A stretch of 22,053 nucleotides of DNA from Aphodosoma sp045631465 (GCA_045631465.1 JAZQUV010000047.1:1-22053), one strand, 5' to 3'. Shown: positions 6,930 through 13,523, counted from the stretch's first letter. Translations and numbers: made by a program. The notes: a model not told the origin generated them from the letters alone.

Positions 6930-7003
6930 AGTTGAAAGTTGAAAGTTGAAATTTGAAAGTTTGTGTACCCGCATGGTTTTCAACTTTCAAATTTCAACTT
7001 TCA
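6930..7003. repeat. Heptad repeat forming a 22-bp-stem hairpin upstream of rarA
   Basis: GTTGAAA-type 7-base units run from 6930 to 6962, and the inverted form runs from 6981 to 7003. Positions 6940-6961 pair perfectly with 6982-7003, leaving a 20-base loop. There is no T run on either side, so it is not a standard terminator. In rarA mRNA it would form a stable hairpin about 20 bases before the start codon. Confidence 0.8.
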
Positions 7004-7014
7004 CATAATACTTG

Positions 7015-7085
7015 TTGCCCCACTAGGACTCGAACCCAGACATACAGAACCAGAATCTGCTGTGCTACCATTACACAATAGGGCA
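7015..7085 (-). tRNA. tRNA-Gln (anticodon CUG)
   Basis: On the minus strand the acceptor stem pairs TGCCCTA (7085-7079) with TGGGGCA (7022-7016), and the discriminator is A at 7015. The anticodon stem GCAGA/TCTGT encloses TTCTGGT, giving anticodon CTG. The T-arm is CTGGG-TTCGAGT-CCTAG. The genomic sequence after the discriminator reads CAA, so CCA is not encoded. The oadB-like gene ends 51 bp upstream, and a hairpin lies in between. Confidence 0.96.
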
Positions 7086-7087
7086 GT

Positions 7088-7121
7088 AAAAGGTTGCCTT
7101 ATTGTGTAAGACAACCTTTTT
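7088..7121 (-). terminator. Hairpin at the end of the mmd operon
   Basis: A 9-bp stem (7088-7096 with 7112-7120) continues through one G-U pair into four more base pairs around a 5-nt loop. On the minus strand the hairpin ends CCTTTTAC, so its T tract is short; on the plus strand the T tract is better. It lies between the oadB-like stop (7137) and the tRNA-Gln 5' end (7085). Part of it is also an inverted near copy of the tRNA 5' end. Confidence 0.7.
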
Positions 7122-7136
7122 GTTTTATATGGTTGA

Positions 7137-8510
7137 TTATCCAAGCATGCTGAGGAGGATACCAGCTGCAACTGCAGAACCGATAACACCTGCTACGTTT
7201 GGACCCATAGCGTGCATCAACAAGTAGTTTGTTGGATTTTCTTCTTGACCAACTTTTTGAGAAACACGAGCAGCCATAGGCACTGCAGATACACCTGCCG
7301 AACCGATGAGTGGGTTGATTTTGTTTTTCAAGAAGAGGTTCATGAATTTAGCAAGCAATACACCACCTGCCGAACCGAATGCGAATGCGCAGATACCCAT
7401 AGCCAAGATACCGAGAGTGCCCCAAGAGAGGAATGTGCCTGCAGTAGCAGTAGCACCAACAGTGATACCAAGGAAGATAGTACAGATGTTCATCAATTCG
7501 TTTTGAACAGTTTTAGTCAAACGATCAACAACACCGCATTCTTTCATCAAGTTACCGAGCATCAAGCAGCCGATAAGAGTTGCAGCATCTGGAAGGAGCA
7601 AAGAGATAATGATAGTCACCATGATAGGGAAAACGATTTTCTCTTTTTTAGATACCGAACGAACTTGTTTCATCTCGATTTGGCGTTCTTCTTTTGTAGT
7701 CAACGCACGCATGATAGGTGGTTGAATTACAGGAACAAGAGCCATATAAGAGTAAGCTGCCACGGCGATAGGGCCGAGGAGGTGAGGAGCAAGTTGTGAT
7801 GTAAGGAAGATAGCTGTAGGACCGTCAGCACCACCGATGATACCGATAGAAGCAGCTTCGGCAGCGTCGAAACCGAGGAGACGAGCACCAAAGAATGCCA
7901 AGAAGATACCAATTTGAGCAGCAGCACCGAGGAGCAAGCTCTTAGGGTTAGCAAGAAGTGGACCGAAGTCAGTCATCGAACCAACGCCGATGAAAATCAA
8001 ACAAGGGTAGATACCAAGTTTAACACCGAGATACAAGAAGTCGAGGAGACCTGCGCCATTAGCCATATCTGACCAATGTACGTGACCACCAGCGAACAAC
8101 TCTTCGTGGAAAAGACCAGCGCCTGGCAAGTTAGTGAGCAACATACCGAACGCGATAGGGAGGAGCAAAAGTGGTTCGAATTGTTTAACGATTGCAAGGT
8201 AGAAAAGCAAGCAAGCAATCACAATCATGATAAGATAGCGAGGATCTTCAACCATTTGAGTCAACCCCATACTTTCGAAGAAATTAACGAAAGTTTCTCC
8301 AAGGTCGATATTCTCTTCTACGATTTCAGCTTCAGTAGCAACCGCTTCAACTGCAGTAGCAACTTCAGCCACAGCTTCAACAGCCTCTTCAGCCACTGCT
8401 ACAACTTCAGCTGCAACAGTTTCTTCAGTAGCGTCTTGAGCCATAGTTGCGAAGTTAACCGCAAAGAGGGTCATCACCGAAAGAAAGAAAATTTTTATTG
8501 ATTGTTTCAT
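7137..8510 (-). CDS. Na+-translocating decarboxylase beta subunit (OadB/MmdB/GcdB family)
   Basis: This is the integral membrane subunit that decarboxylates carboxybiotin and couples it to Na+ export. From about residue 91 it is a polytopic membrane protein with the family hallmark GGADGPTAIFLTSQLAP (226-242), which contains the Na+-site Asp229. PVIQPPIMRALT (260-271) and the C-terminal GVSAVPMAARVSQKVGQEENPTN are further hallmarks. Before the core lies an unusual N-terminus: a signal-peptide-like segment (1-24, ending TMAQ), then about 40 residues of almost only Ala, Val, Glu and Thr. At 457 aa it is therefore longer than the classic subunit. It is the last gene of the mce-mmd operon and is followed by a hairpin. 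The substrate is methylmalonyl-CoA by context. Confidence 0.95.
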   Translation of the reverse strand: MKQSIKIFFLSVMTLFAVNFATMAQDATEETVAAEVVAVAEEAVEAVAEVATAVEAVATEAEIVEENIDLGETFVNFFESMGLTQMVEDPRYLIMIVIACLLFYLAIVKQFEPLLLLPIAFGMLLTNLPGAGLFHEELFAGGHVHWSDMANGAGLLDFLYLGVKLGIYPCLIFIGVGSMTDFGPLLANPKSLLLGAAAQIGIFLAFFGARLLGFDAAEAASIGIIGGADGPTAIFLTSQLAPHLLGPIAVAAYSYMALVPVIQPPIMRALTTKEERQIEMKQVRSVSKKEKIVFPIMVTIIISLLLPDAATLIGCLMLGNLMKECGVVDRLTKTVQNELMNICTIFLGITVGATATAGTFLSWGTLGILAMGICAFAFGSAGGVLLAKFMNLFLKNKINPLIGSAGVSAVPMAARVSQKVGQEENPTNYLLMHAMGPNVAGVIGSAVAAGILLSMLG

Positions 8511-8522
8511 TTTTTTAATTAG

Positions 8523-8550
8523 TAGTAAGTAATGAGTCGTAAGTAGAAAG
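8523..8550. repeat. Heptad repeat upstream of the oadB-like start
   Basis: Four degenerate 7-base units (TAGTAAG, TAATGAG, TCGTAAG, TAGAAAG) end 12 bases before the start codon of the decarboxylase beta subunit. Confidence 0.7.
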
Positions 8551-8662
8551 ACTTTGAATGTCTTCAGTTTGTAATGAGGATAAGTCTTATCACTTGAGAC
8601 TAATTACTTAGATTGTTATTAATAAAATTTGTTTTAGTCGTAAATAGTAGAGTGGTCTTACG

Positions 8663-8686
8663 ACTTTCTACTTTTTACTTTCTACT
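8663..8686. repeat. Heptad repeat at the 3' end of the biotin carrier gene
   Basis: Three 7-base units (ACTTTCT, ACTTTTT, ACTTTCT) plus a partial one end just before the stop codon of the biotin carrier gene. The 180-bp gap 8511-8690 thus has a heptad tract at each end and no gene. Confidence 0.7.
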
Positions 8687-8690
8687 AAAA

Positions 8691-9485
8691 TTAAGCGATA
8701 GTCAAGAGAACGTCGTCGTTCATTACGTTTTGACCTACAGTAACTTTGATTTCAGCTACAACGCCATCTTTTTCAGCTTTGATTTCGTTTTCCATTTTCA
8801 TAGCTTCCATCATCAAGAGAGTTTCGCCTTTTTTCACTGCTTGACCAGGAGTAACGAGGATTTTTGTGATGCTACCAGGAAGTGGAGATTTCAATGCTTT
8901 AGCAGGACCGCCAGCAGCAGGTGCAGCAGCAGGAGCTTCTGCTTTAGGAGCAGGAGCAGCAGCTGGTTTTGGAGCAGGAGCAGCCACAGGAGCAGGAGCA
9001 GCAGCTACAGGAGCGCCAGCAGCAGCGATGTCGAACAATTTGTCGTCAGCCATTACGCTTTGACCAGCAGCAACGTGGAATTTCGCGATAGTACCGTCGC
9101 ATTCAGCTTTGATTTCGTTTTCCATTTTCATGGCTTCGATCATCATAACAGTGTCGCCTTTTTTCACAGCTTGACCTACTTCCATAACGAGTTTAGTCAC
9201 GCTACCAGGGAGAGCAGATTTAACAGTTTTCACTGCGCCACCAGCAGCAGGAGCAGCAGCAGGAGCAGAGGCAGCAGCTTTAGGTGCGGCAGCAGGAGCA
9301 GCAGCTTTAGGAGCAGCAACTGGAGCAGCTTTAGGTGCTGGAGCATTAGCAGCTTTAGTGCCTTCGCGGTCGATAGTTACGATATAGTTACTACCATTCA
9401 CTTCAACATCGATTTGACCGTTTTCGAGTTCAGTTACATTAACTTCGAATGGGTTATTGTCTATTGAAAATTTGAATTTTTTCAT
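8691..9485 (-). CDS. Biotin carboxyl carrier subunit with two tandem biotinyl domains
   Basis: The product carries CO2 on biotin between the carboxyltransferase (MmdA) and the membrane decarboxylase. It has 264 aa. Residues 1-44 are an N-terminal beta segment, 45-83 an Ala/Pro linker, 85-154 a biotinyl domain with EAMKMEN (Lys120), 155-193 a second Ala/Pro linker, and 195-264 a second biotinyl domain with EAMKMEN (Lys230). Usual subunits of this class have about 120-150 aa and one such domain. The two lysines are exactly 110 residues apart and the DNA repeats with a 330-bp offset, so the second domain arose by in-frame tandem duplication. Both lysines and their surroundings are intact, so both domains are probably biotinylated. 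It starts 6 bp after the gamma-like subunit gene. Confidence 0.95.
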   Translation of the reverse strand: MKKFKFSIDNNPFEVNVTELENGQIDVEVNGSNYIVTIDREGTKAANAPAPKAAPVAAPKAAAPAAAPKAAASAPAAAPAAGGAVKTVKSALPGSVTKLVMEVGQAVKKGDTVMMIEAMKMENEIKAECDGTIAKFHVAAGQSVMADDKLFDIAAAGAPVAAAPAPVAAPAPKPAAAPAPKAEAPAAAPAAGGPAKALKSPLPGSITKILVTPGQAVKKGETLLMMEAMKMENEIKAEKDGVVAEIKVTVGQNVMNDDVLLTIA

Positions 9486-9491
9486 GTCGTA

Positions 9492-9857
9492 TTAACGAGT
9501 AAAATTGTTATTTAAACCATAAATTTTAGAGTTCCATGGAGAGTAGCGACGCTCCACAGTTTTGATAGTAACCACAAGCGATTCTTCGTCGTGCACTTCG
9601 TCGAAATACATGTGAAGAGCAGTTGCGATAGCAGCACTATCGAGGGCAGGGATGTGCCCTTCTTCTGTTTGTTCAACTTTAACTGTTGCATTGCCAGAGC
9701 CAGTAGTAGTAGTTTTAGTAACTTTAGCTTTAGGAGCCATCACTTTACCGAAGAGGGTAATAACAGCAATCAAAAGCACGAGCACTACGAATACAATACC
9801 GAAACCAACCAATGTAACGAGAATAATGTTGTTCCAATTTATTGCTAATAATGTCAT
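9492..9857 (-). CDS. Na+ pump decarboxylase gamma/delta subunit (OadG family)
   Basis: A small single-pass membrane protein (121 aa) that links the carboxyltransferase to the membrane decarboxylase in OAD/MMD pumps. Residues 9-36 form one hydrophobic helix (IILVTLVGFGIVFVVLVLL) near the N-terminus. A Lys/Thr-rich cytoplasmic stretch and a C-terminal part, ALDSAAIATALHMYFDEVHD then RRYSPWNSKIYGLNN, follow. The short WxxKIY-type C-terminus is common in this family. Assignment rests on size, topology and its place between mmdA and the biotin carrier gene; sequence conservation in the family is low. It is 6 bp from the carrier gene and 99 bp from mmdA. Confidence 0.9.
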   Translation of the reverse strand: MTLLAINWNNIILVTLVGFGIVFVVLVLLIAVITLFGKVMAPKAKVTKTTTTGSGNATVKVEQTEEGHIPALDSAAIATALHMYFDEVHDEESLVVTIKTVERRYSPWNSKIYGLNNNFTR

Positions 9858-9873
9858 ATTCTATTTTATTATT

Positions 9874-9958
9874 GGTCTACAGTCTACGGTCTACGGTCTA
9901 CAGTTGCCGTTCGGCATATGTCTGTTGACTGTTGACTGTCGACGGTTGACTATTGATT
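9874..9958. repeat. Two heptad repeat tracts between mmdA and the oadG-like gene
   Basis: Positions 9874-9901 hold four exact 7-base steps of GGTCTAC type. Positions 9924-9958 hold five steps of GTTGACT type. The two tracts have different unit sequences but the same period and together nearly fill the 99-bp gap. Confidence 0.9.
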
Positions 9959-11516
9959 ATAATGGAATATTTGAGTGTTTTTTGAGTGGGTTAACTTGTT
10001 TCTTAGTTTGCAATGCTTGGAAAGCACGGATTACGCGGAAACGAGTGTTACGTGGTTCGATAACGTCGTCGATGTAGCCGTAAGAAGCTGCCATGTAAGG
10101 GTTAGCGAATTTGTCGTTGTATTCAGCTGTTTTGTCAGCGATGAATTTAGCTTTTTCTTCAGCGTTTTCGATTTTGCTGATAGCGCGACCTTCCAATACT
10201 TCGATAGCACCAGCAGCACCCATAACTGCGATTTCGGCAGTTGGCCATGCATAGTTGAAGTCGCCACGGAGTTGTTTAGAAGACATAACGCAGTGAGCAC
10301 CACCGTAAGATTTACGCAATGTAACAGTTACTTTAGGTACAGTAGCTTCACCATAAGCGAACATAAGTTTAGCACCGTGAGTGATGATACCAGCGTATTC
10401 TTGACCAGAACCAGGAAGGAAGCCAGGAACGTCAACCAATGTGAGCAAAGGAATGTTGAATGCGTCGCAGAAGCGGATGAAACGAGCAGCTTTACGAGAA
10501 GAGTCGCAGTCCAATACACCAGCCATGAAAGCAGGTTGGTTAGCGATGATACCAGTAGAGATACCGTTGAAGCGAGCGAAACCAACGATGATGTTTTTAG
10601 CATAGTCAGCGTGTACTTCGAAGAAGTGGCGGTCGTCGACGATAGCGTTGATAACGCGTTTCATGTCGTAAGGCATGTTAGGGTTGTCAGGGATGATTTC
10701 GTTGAGTTCATCTTCGAGACGGTGGATAGGGTCAGTACATTCAACCACTGGAGCCTCTTCGAGGTTGTTTTGTGGGATGAAAGATACCAATTCGCGGATT
10801 TTAGCGATACCTTCTTGTTCGCTTTCAGCGCGGAAGTGAGCCACACCCGATTTTGTAGAGTGCATACCAGCGCCACCGAGGTCTTCAGTAGAGATAGATT
10901 CACCAGTTACAGTTTTTACTACTTTAGGACCAGTAACGAACATGTAGCTATTTTCTTCAGTCATAAGGATGAAGTCAGTGAGGGCTGGAGAATATACAGC
11001 ACCACCTGCACAAGGACCGAAGATAGCAGAGATTTGAGGAATTACACCAGAAGCGAGGATGTTACGTTCGAAGATTTCAGCGTAGCCAGCGAGAGCTGTA
11101 ACACCTTCTTGGATACGAGCACCACCCGAGTCGTTGATACCGATAACAGGAGCACCCATTTTCATTGCGAGGTCCATCACTTTACAGATTTTCAATGCCA
11201 TAGTTTCAGACAAAGAACCGCCGAAGATAGTGAAGTCTTGAGCGAATACGTAAACTGAGCGACCTTCGATAGTACCGTGACCGATAACAACGCCGTCGCC
11301 AAGATATTTTTCTTTTTCGAGACCGAAGTTAACGCAACGGTGAGTGAGGAACATATCGAGTTCTTCGAAAGAACCTTCATCGAGAAGCATTTCGATACGT
11401 TCACGAGCAGTATATTTACCTTTACTGTGTTGTGAGTCAATACGTTTTTGACCGCCGCCAAGACGAGCTTGAGCGCGCATGTCCATCAACTGTTTTACTT
11501 TTTCTTTATTTTCCAT
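9957..11516 (-). CDS. mmdA: Methylmalonyl-CoA decarboxylase alpha subunit (carboxyltransferase)
   Basis: MmdA transfers the carboxyl group of (S)-methylmalonyl-CoA to the carrier biotin, giving propionyl-CoA. The 519-aa protein has the two crotonase-like halves of acyl-CoA carboxyltransferases. The N-terminal half has INDSGGARIQEGV (128-139) and GPCAGGAVYSPALTDF (167-182), which form the CoA site and oxyanion hole. The C-terminal half has LVDVPGFLPGSGQEY and KSYGGAHCVMSSKQLRGD. Its length is that of MmdA and propionyl-CoA carboxylase beta chains. The neighbouring epimerase, biotin carrier and Na+ pump subunits point to the decarboxylase, not the ATP-dependent carboxylase. Codon use is strongly biased, consistent with high expression, which leaves long open frames on the other strand. 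Confidence 0.97.
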   Translation of the reverse strand: MENKEKVKQLMDMRAQARLGGGQKRIDSQHSKGKYTARERIEMLLDEGSFEELDMFLTHRCVNFGLEKEKYLGDGVVIGHGTIEGRSVYVFAQDFTIFGGSLSETMALKICKVMDLAMKMGAPVIGINDSGGARIQEGVTALAGYAEIFERNILASGVIPQISAIFGPCAGGAVYSPALTDFILMTEENSYMFVTGPKVVKTVTGESISTEDLGGAGMHSTKSGVAHFRAESEQEGIAKIRELVSFIPQNNLEEAPVVECTDPIHRLEDELNEIIPDNPNMPYDMKRVINAIVDDRHFFEVHADYAKNIIVGFARFNGISTGIIANQPAFMAGVLDCDSSRKAARFIRFCDAFNIPLLTLVDVPGFLPGSGQEYAGIITHGAKLMFAYGEATVPKVTVTLRKSYGGAHCVMSSKQLRGDFNYAWPTAEIAVMGAAGAIEVLEGRAISKIENAEEKAKFIADKTAEYNDKFANPYMAASYGYIDDVIEPRNTRFRVIRAFQALQTKKQVNPLKKHSNIPL

Positions 11517-11523
11517 TATATAA

Positions 11524-11581
11524 GAATTTGAAATTTGAAATTTGAAAGTCTTTTAATTTGAAATTTGAAGTTTGAAAGTTT
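11524..11581. repeat. Heptad repeats between mce and mmdA
   Basis: AAATTTG-type 7-base units run through 11524-11550 and again through 11555-11580. Inverted AACTTTC-type units lie at 11588-11613. The tract ends 8 bases before the mmdA start codon and fills the 105-bp gap. Confidence 0.85.
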
Positions 11582-11621
11582 TTTAGTTTCAACTTTCAAT
11601 TTTTAACTTTCAATTCGTTAA

Positions 11622-12035
11622 TTATTTGTTTGGGTCTTCGCACAACTCAGTGAGAACGCCGTGAGTTGATTTTGGGTGAAGGAAAGCGATGTTCAAGCCT
11701 TCAGCACCTTTGCGAGGAGCTTTGTCGATGAGTTGGAGACCAGCAGCAGCGCATTCGTCAAGTACAACTTGCAAGCCTTCTACGCAGAAAGCAACGTGGT
11801 GAACGCCACCTTTAGGATTTTTTTCCAACCATTTAGCGATAGTACTCTCTTCTGAAGTTGGTTCGAGGAGCTCGATTTTAGTTTGACCGCATTTGAAGAA
11901 TGCTGTACGTACTTTTTGGTCAACTACTTCTTCGATGCTGTAGCATTTTGTGCCAAGAAGTTGTTCGTAGTAAGGGATTACTTCATCGAGTTTGTTAACT
12001 GCGATACCAAGGTGTTCAATGTGAGTTGGTTTCAT
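11622..12035 (-). CDS. mce: Methylmalonyl-CoA epimerase
   Basis: The enzyme interconverts (R)- and (S)-methylmalonyl-CoA, joining the mutase product to the decarboxylase substrate. The 137-aa protein is a VOC-fold (glyoxalase/Mce) member. HIEHLGIAV places a metal-ligand His at position 8. GVHHVAFCV gives His80, and GVLTELCE gives Glu130 near the C-terminus. The conserved KIELLEP and NIAFLHPKSTHGVLTEL strings are typical of Mce. Length and start are normal. It is the first gene of the mce-mmd operon. The promoter at 12136-12167 lies about 100 bases upstream, and the leader contains a hairpin at 12092-12119. Confidence 0.97.
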   Translation of the reverse strand: MKPTHIEHLGIAVNKLDEVIPYYEQLLGTKCYSIEEVVDQKVRTAFFKCGQTKIELLEPTSEESTIAKWLEKNPKGGVHHVAFCVEGLQVVLDECAAAGLQLIDKAPRKGAEGLNIAFLHPKSTHGVLTELCEDPNK

Positions 12036-12091
12036 AATGTTTTAGAATAAAGTTTATAAAATTAGTTAATTAAAATTTTTTTGATAAGTTT

Positions 12092-12119
12092 GGGGCTATG
12101 TCAAGGCATAGTTCACCCC
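12092..12119 (-). other. Hairpin in the mce operon leader
   Basis: GGGG and CTATG (12092-12100) pair with CATAG (12107-12111) and CCCC (12116-12119), with a 4-base bulge and a 6-base loop. It lies about 10 bases into the predicted leader and is not followed by a T run on the minus strand. It could be a 5' stabiliser or a regulatory structure; I see no known riboswitch. Confidence 0.55.
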
Positions 12120-12135
12120 TAAATAAAACACGGTG

Positions 12136-12167
12136 CAAAGATACAGAATTTATTTATTATAGGCAAA
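12136..12167 (-). promoter_or_regulatory. Promoter of the mce-mmd operon
   Basis: The minus strand has TTTG (12167-12164), 20 bases, then TATCTTTG (12143-12136). It is a perfect Bacteroidetes promoter, about 100 bases before the mce start. Confidence 0.88.
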
Positions 12168-12602
12168 TATTTTGAATAAAATAATTACCCGAAAATTAAA
12201 GTTTTTTTTGAGCTTTGATTTGTAGCCGTTTGGTGAGGTCAAGTCCCTACTGTTGTTTGTCGACTTTTTGCGATAAGCATGGGCATAACCAAGTTCACTT
12301 GAGTTGTGCCGAGTAGAGCAAGAATTACGAAATGAATTTTTTTGCAAAGTTACAACATTCCACAAGTGCGTTGACTGTTTCTGACTCTTTAATACACAAA
12401 TGACTCTTTAAGATTGTTTATGACTGTTTACCTCCCTCTCCTCAAAAAAAAATCATGAACCTACAGCATAGTTAAGTAATTCAATCCTTCTGTTCTACGG
12501 ACACTTTGCCTTCGTCTTCTTTCTCCTTGCAAGGCAAGCAAGATGGCTTTGCTCTTGCTTATCGCAAAAAGACCCTACTTTGTTGTAATTTTTTTTTACC
12601 TG
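12168..12602. other. Gene-free region upstream of mce, left part
   Basis: No credible gene is seen on either strand. The sequence around 12500-12560 (CCTTCGTC...CTCCTTGCAAGGCA...CTTGCTT) recurs in altered form at 13359-13420, so it belongs to a dispersed intergenic repeat family. The rest is unremarkable. Confidence 0.55.
12345..12352 (-). promoter_or_regulatory. Second, weaker TAnnTTTG box upstream of mce
   Basis: The minus strand reads TAACTTTG (12352-12345). No TTG element sits 20 bases upstream. It might be a weak distal promoter for the mce operon; a chance match is also possible. Confidence 0.3.
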
Positions 12603-12709
12603 AATACACACTCTCATTGTGTACTACTCAATAGCAACCTTCAAGCAACCTTCAAGCAAGAAAACAGTCAAGGAGTGAGAGCAAAAACACACAACGAGAG
12701 TGTGTATTT
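12603..12709. repeat. Dispersed hairpin-ended repeat element, copy B
   Basis: The left end (12603 on) reads AATACACACTCTCATTGTGT. The right end (to 12709) is its inverted counterpart with few changes. The inner motif at 12633-12660 has two 11-base units of AGCAACCTTCA and matches copy A (5587-5614) at 23 of 28 positions. No ORF lies inside. Confidence 0.75.
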
Positions 12710-12811
12710 TTTGCTAAGCGATGCAGACTGTTCACGACCCCGAAGGGTAGAGTAAAGAGTCATTTTCAATACATATTGTGAGTGGGTATTTTTGTTCAAG
12801 TATGGGAGTTA

Positions 12812-13008
12812 TTGACAAAGTTGACAAAGTTGACAAAGTTGACACATGCTATTTTGTGTCAATTTCGTAATACAAGAAAGAAAAATATTATATAAAAAAT
12901 ACGCGAACCTTATTAATAATATTTATATATAAGTATATCTCTTCTTCTTGTGAGTTATTGACACTTTTTAGGGCGTGTCAATTGTGTCAATTGTGTCAAT
13001 TGTGTCAT
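12812..13008. repeat. Mirrored 9-bp TTGACA arrays around an AT-rich core
   Basis: TTGACA occurs at 12812, 12821, 12830 and 12839, exactly 9 bases apart. Its inverted form TGTCA(A/T) occurs at 12976, 12985, 12994 and 13003, again 9 apart. Each array ends in an inner inverted repeat: TTGACACA/TGTGTCAA (12839-12846 with 12855-12862) and TTGACAC/GTGTCAA (12958-12964 with 12975-12981). Between them is about 95 bp of very AT-rich sequence that itself has inverted segments (ACAAGAA near 12874 against TTCTTGT near 12944; AAATATTAT against ATAATATTT). The whole is one long imperfect palindrome of roughly 195 bp. No gene is present. Confidence 0.85.
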
Positions 13009-13108
13009 TTTCTCTCGTTATTACTCCCTTCGGTCGTGATAATTTCTGCGTTCGGCATAGCTCAAGCGAGGTTGGCTCTGCGCTTGCTTATTGAAAAAAT
13101 TCATAATT

Positions 13109-13456
13109 CAACCCCTCCGTCTGCGGACACCTCCCCTATAAACAGGGGAGGTGTTATAAAATGCGCAGTACCCCAAAATTCTCCCCCTGTTTATAGGGGG
13201 AGTACGCGAAGCGGGAGGGGGTTCACTTCTCACTCCTCACTGCACAAAAAGCTGTCCCCCTGAGTTAGGGGGACGAGAGCGAAGCTCGGAGGGGGTCTGT
13301 AATTCCTAACTCCTAACTCAATAAATTAACAACAGACCCCTCACCCCTACGGGGGATTGCCTTCGGCGACTTCCTCCTTGCAAGGCATAATCAAAGTAAA
13401 CTTTATTTCTGCTCTTGCTTCGTTCGTCGGTTCCCCTAACTCAGGGGAGGAGTTGT
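13109..13456. repeat. Cluster of GC-rich hairpin repeats
   Basis: Four versions of one repeat unit follow each other. Each has an ACCCCTC-type edge and a hairpin whose arms are runs such as CTCCCC/GGGGAG around a loop of TATAAACA or AACTCA type. They lie at about 13109-13153 (plus), 13181-13222 (inverted), 13251-13299 (inverted) and 13333-13452 (plus, with extra sequence inside). The first has a 9-bp stem (13128-13136 with 13145-13153) and the second a 7-bp stem (13181-13187 with 13196-13202). Such GC-rich units stand out against the AT-rich surroundings. Their function is unknown. Confidence 0.75.
13222..13242. repeat. Short heptad repeat inside the hairpin cluster
   Basis: Three 7-base units read TTCACTT, CTCACTC, CTCACTG. 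A second short heptad tract (ATTCCTA, ACTCCTA, ACTCAAT) lies at 13302-13322. Confidence 0.7.
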
Positions 13457-13462
13457 AATTAA

Positions 13463-13508
13463 ACATAAAACGCCCCTCAGTCGCACGGTGTGTGTGGATT
13501 GAGGGGCG
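13463..13508 (-). terminator. Terminator of the nfeD-like gene
   Basis: A 9-bp stem CGCCCCTCA/TGAGGGGCG (13471-13479 with 13500-13508) closes a 20-base loop. On the minus strand it is followed by TTTTATGTTT. It sits 15 bases past the stop codon at 13524. Confidence 0.85.
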
Positions 13509-13523
13509 AGTTGTTGTATGTTG

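Noticed and set aside
6922..6990. 23-residue N-terminal extension of RarA
   Set aside because: These codons come from the GTTGAAA-type repeat. The conserved protein starts with its own ATG at 6921.
7015..7085. Integration site at tRNA-Gln
   Set aside because: No integrase gene and no direct repeat of the tRNA 3' end in the window; the nearby partial copy is an inverted copy of the 5' end instead.
9975..11258. 427-codon open frame on the plus strand
   Set aside because: It is antisense to mmdA and reflects the strong codon bias of that gene. The translation is low-complexity (rich in Ser, Phe, Asp, Val) with no domain. The same holds for plus-strand frames at 8613-9467 and 7212-7799, opposite the biotin carrier and oadB-like genes.
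12036..12135. Cobalamin riboswitch in the mce leader
   Set aside because: Considered because methylmalonyl-CoA metabolism depends on B12, but the leader is only about 100 nt and has one simple hairpin, with no B12-box-like sequence.
12150..12365. 71-codon minus-strand ORF upstream of mce
   Set aside because: It overlaps the mce promoter, has unusual composition (rich in Asn, Ser and Lys) and resembles nothing I know; probably chance.
12812..13008. CRISPR array
   Set aside because: Units are 9 bp with no variable spacers and no cas genes nearby. The heptad tracts also lack spacers.
12958..13263. Plus-strand ORF with CQLCQLCQLC repeats
   Set aside because: The peptide repeat is just the translation of the TGTCAATTG array and runs into GC-rich hairpin repeats; no start context or domain.
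12400..13500. Chromosomal replication origin
   Set aside because: AT-rich core and repeats are suggestive, but I see no DnaA boxes, no dnaA-type neighbours, and gene orientation does not switch across the region.
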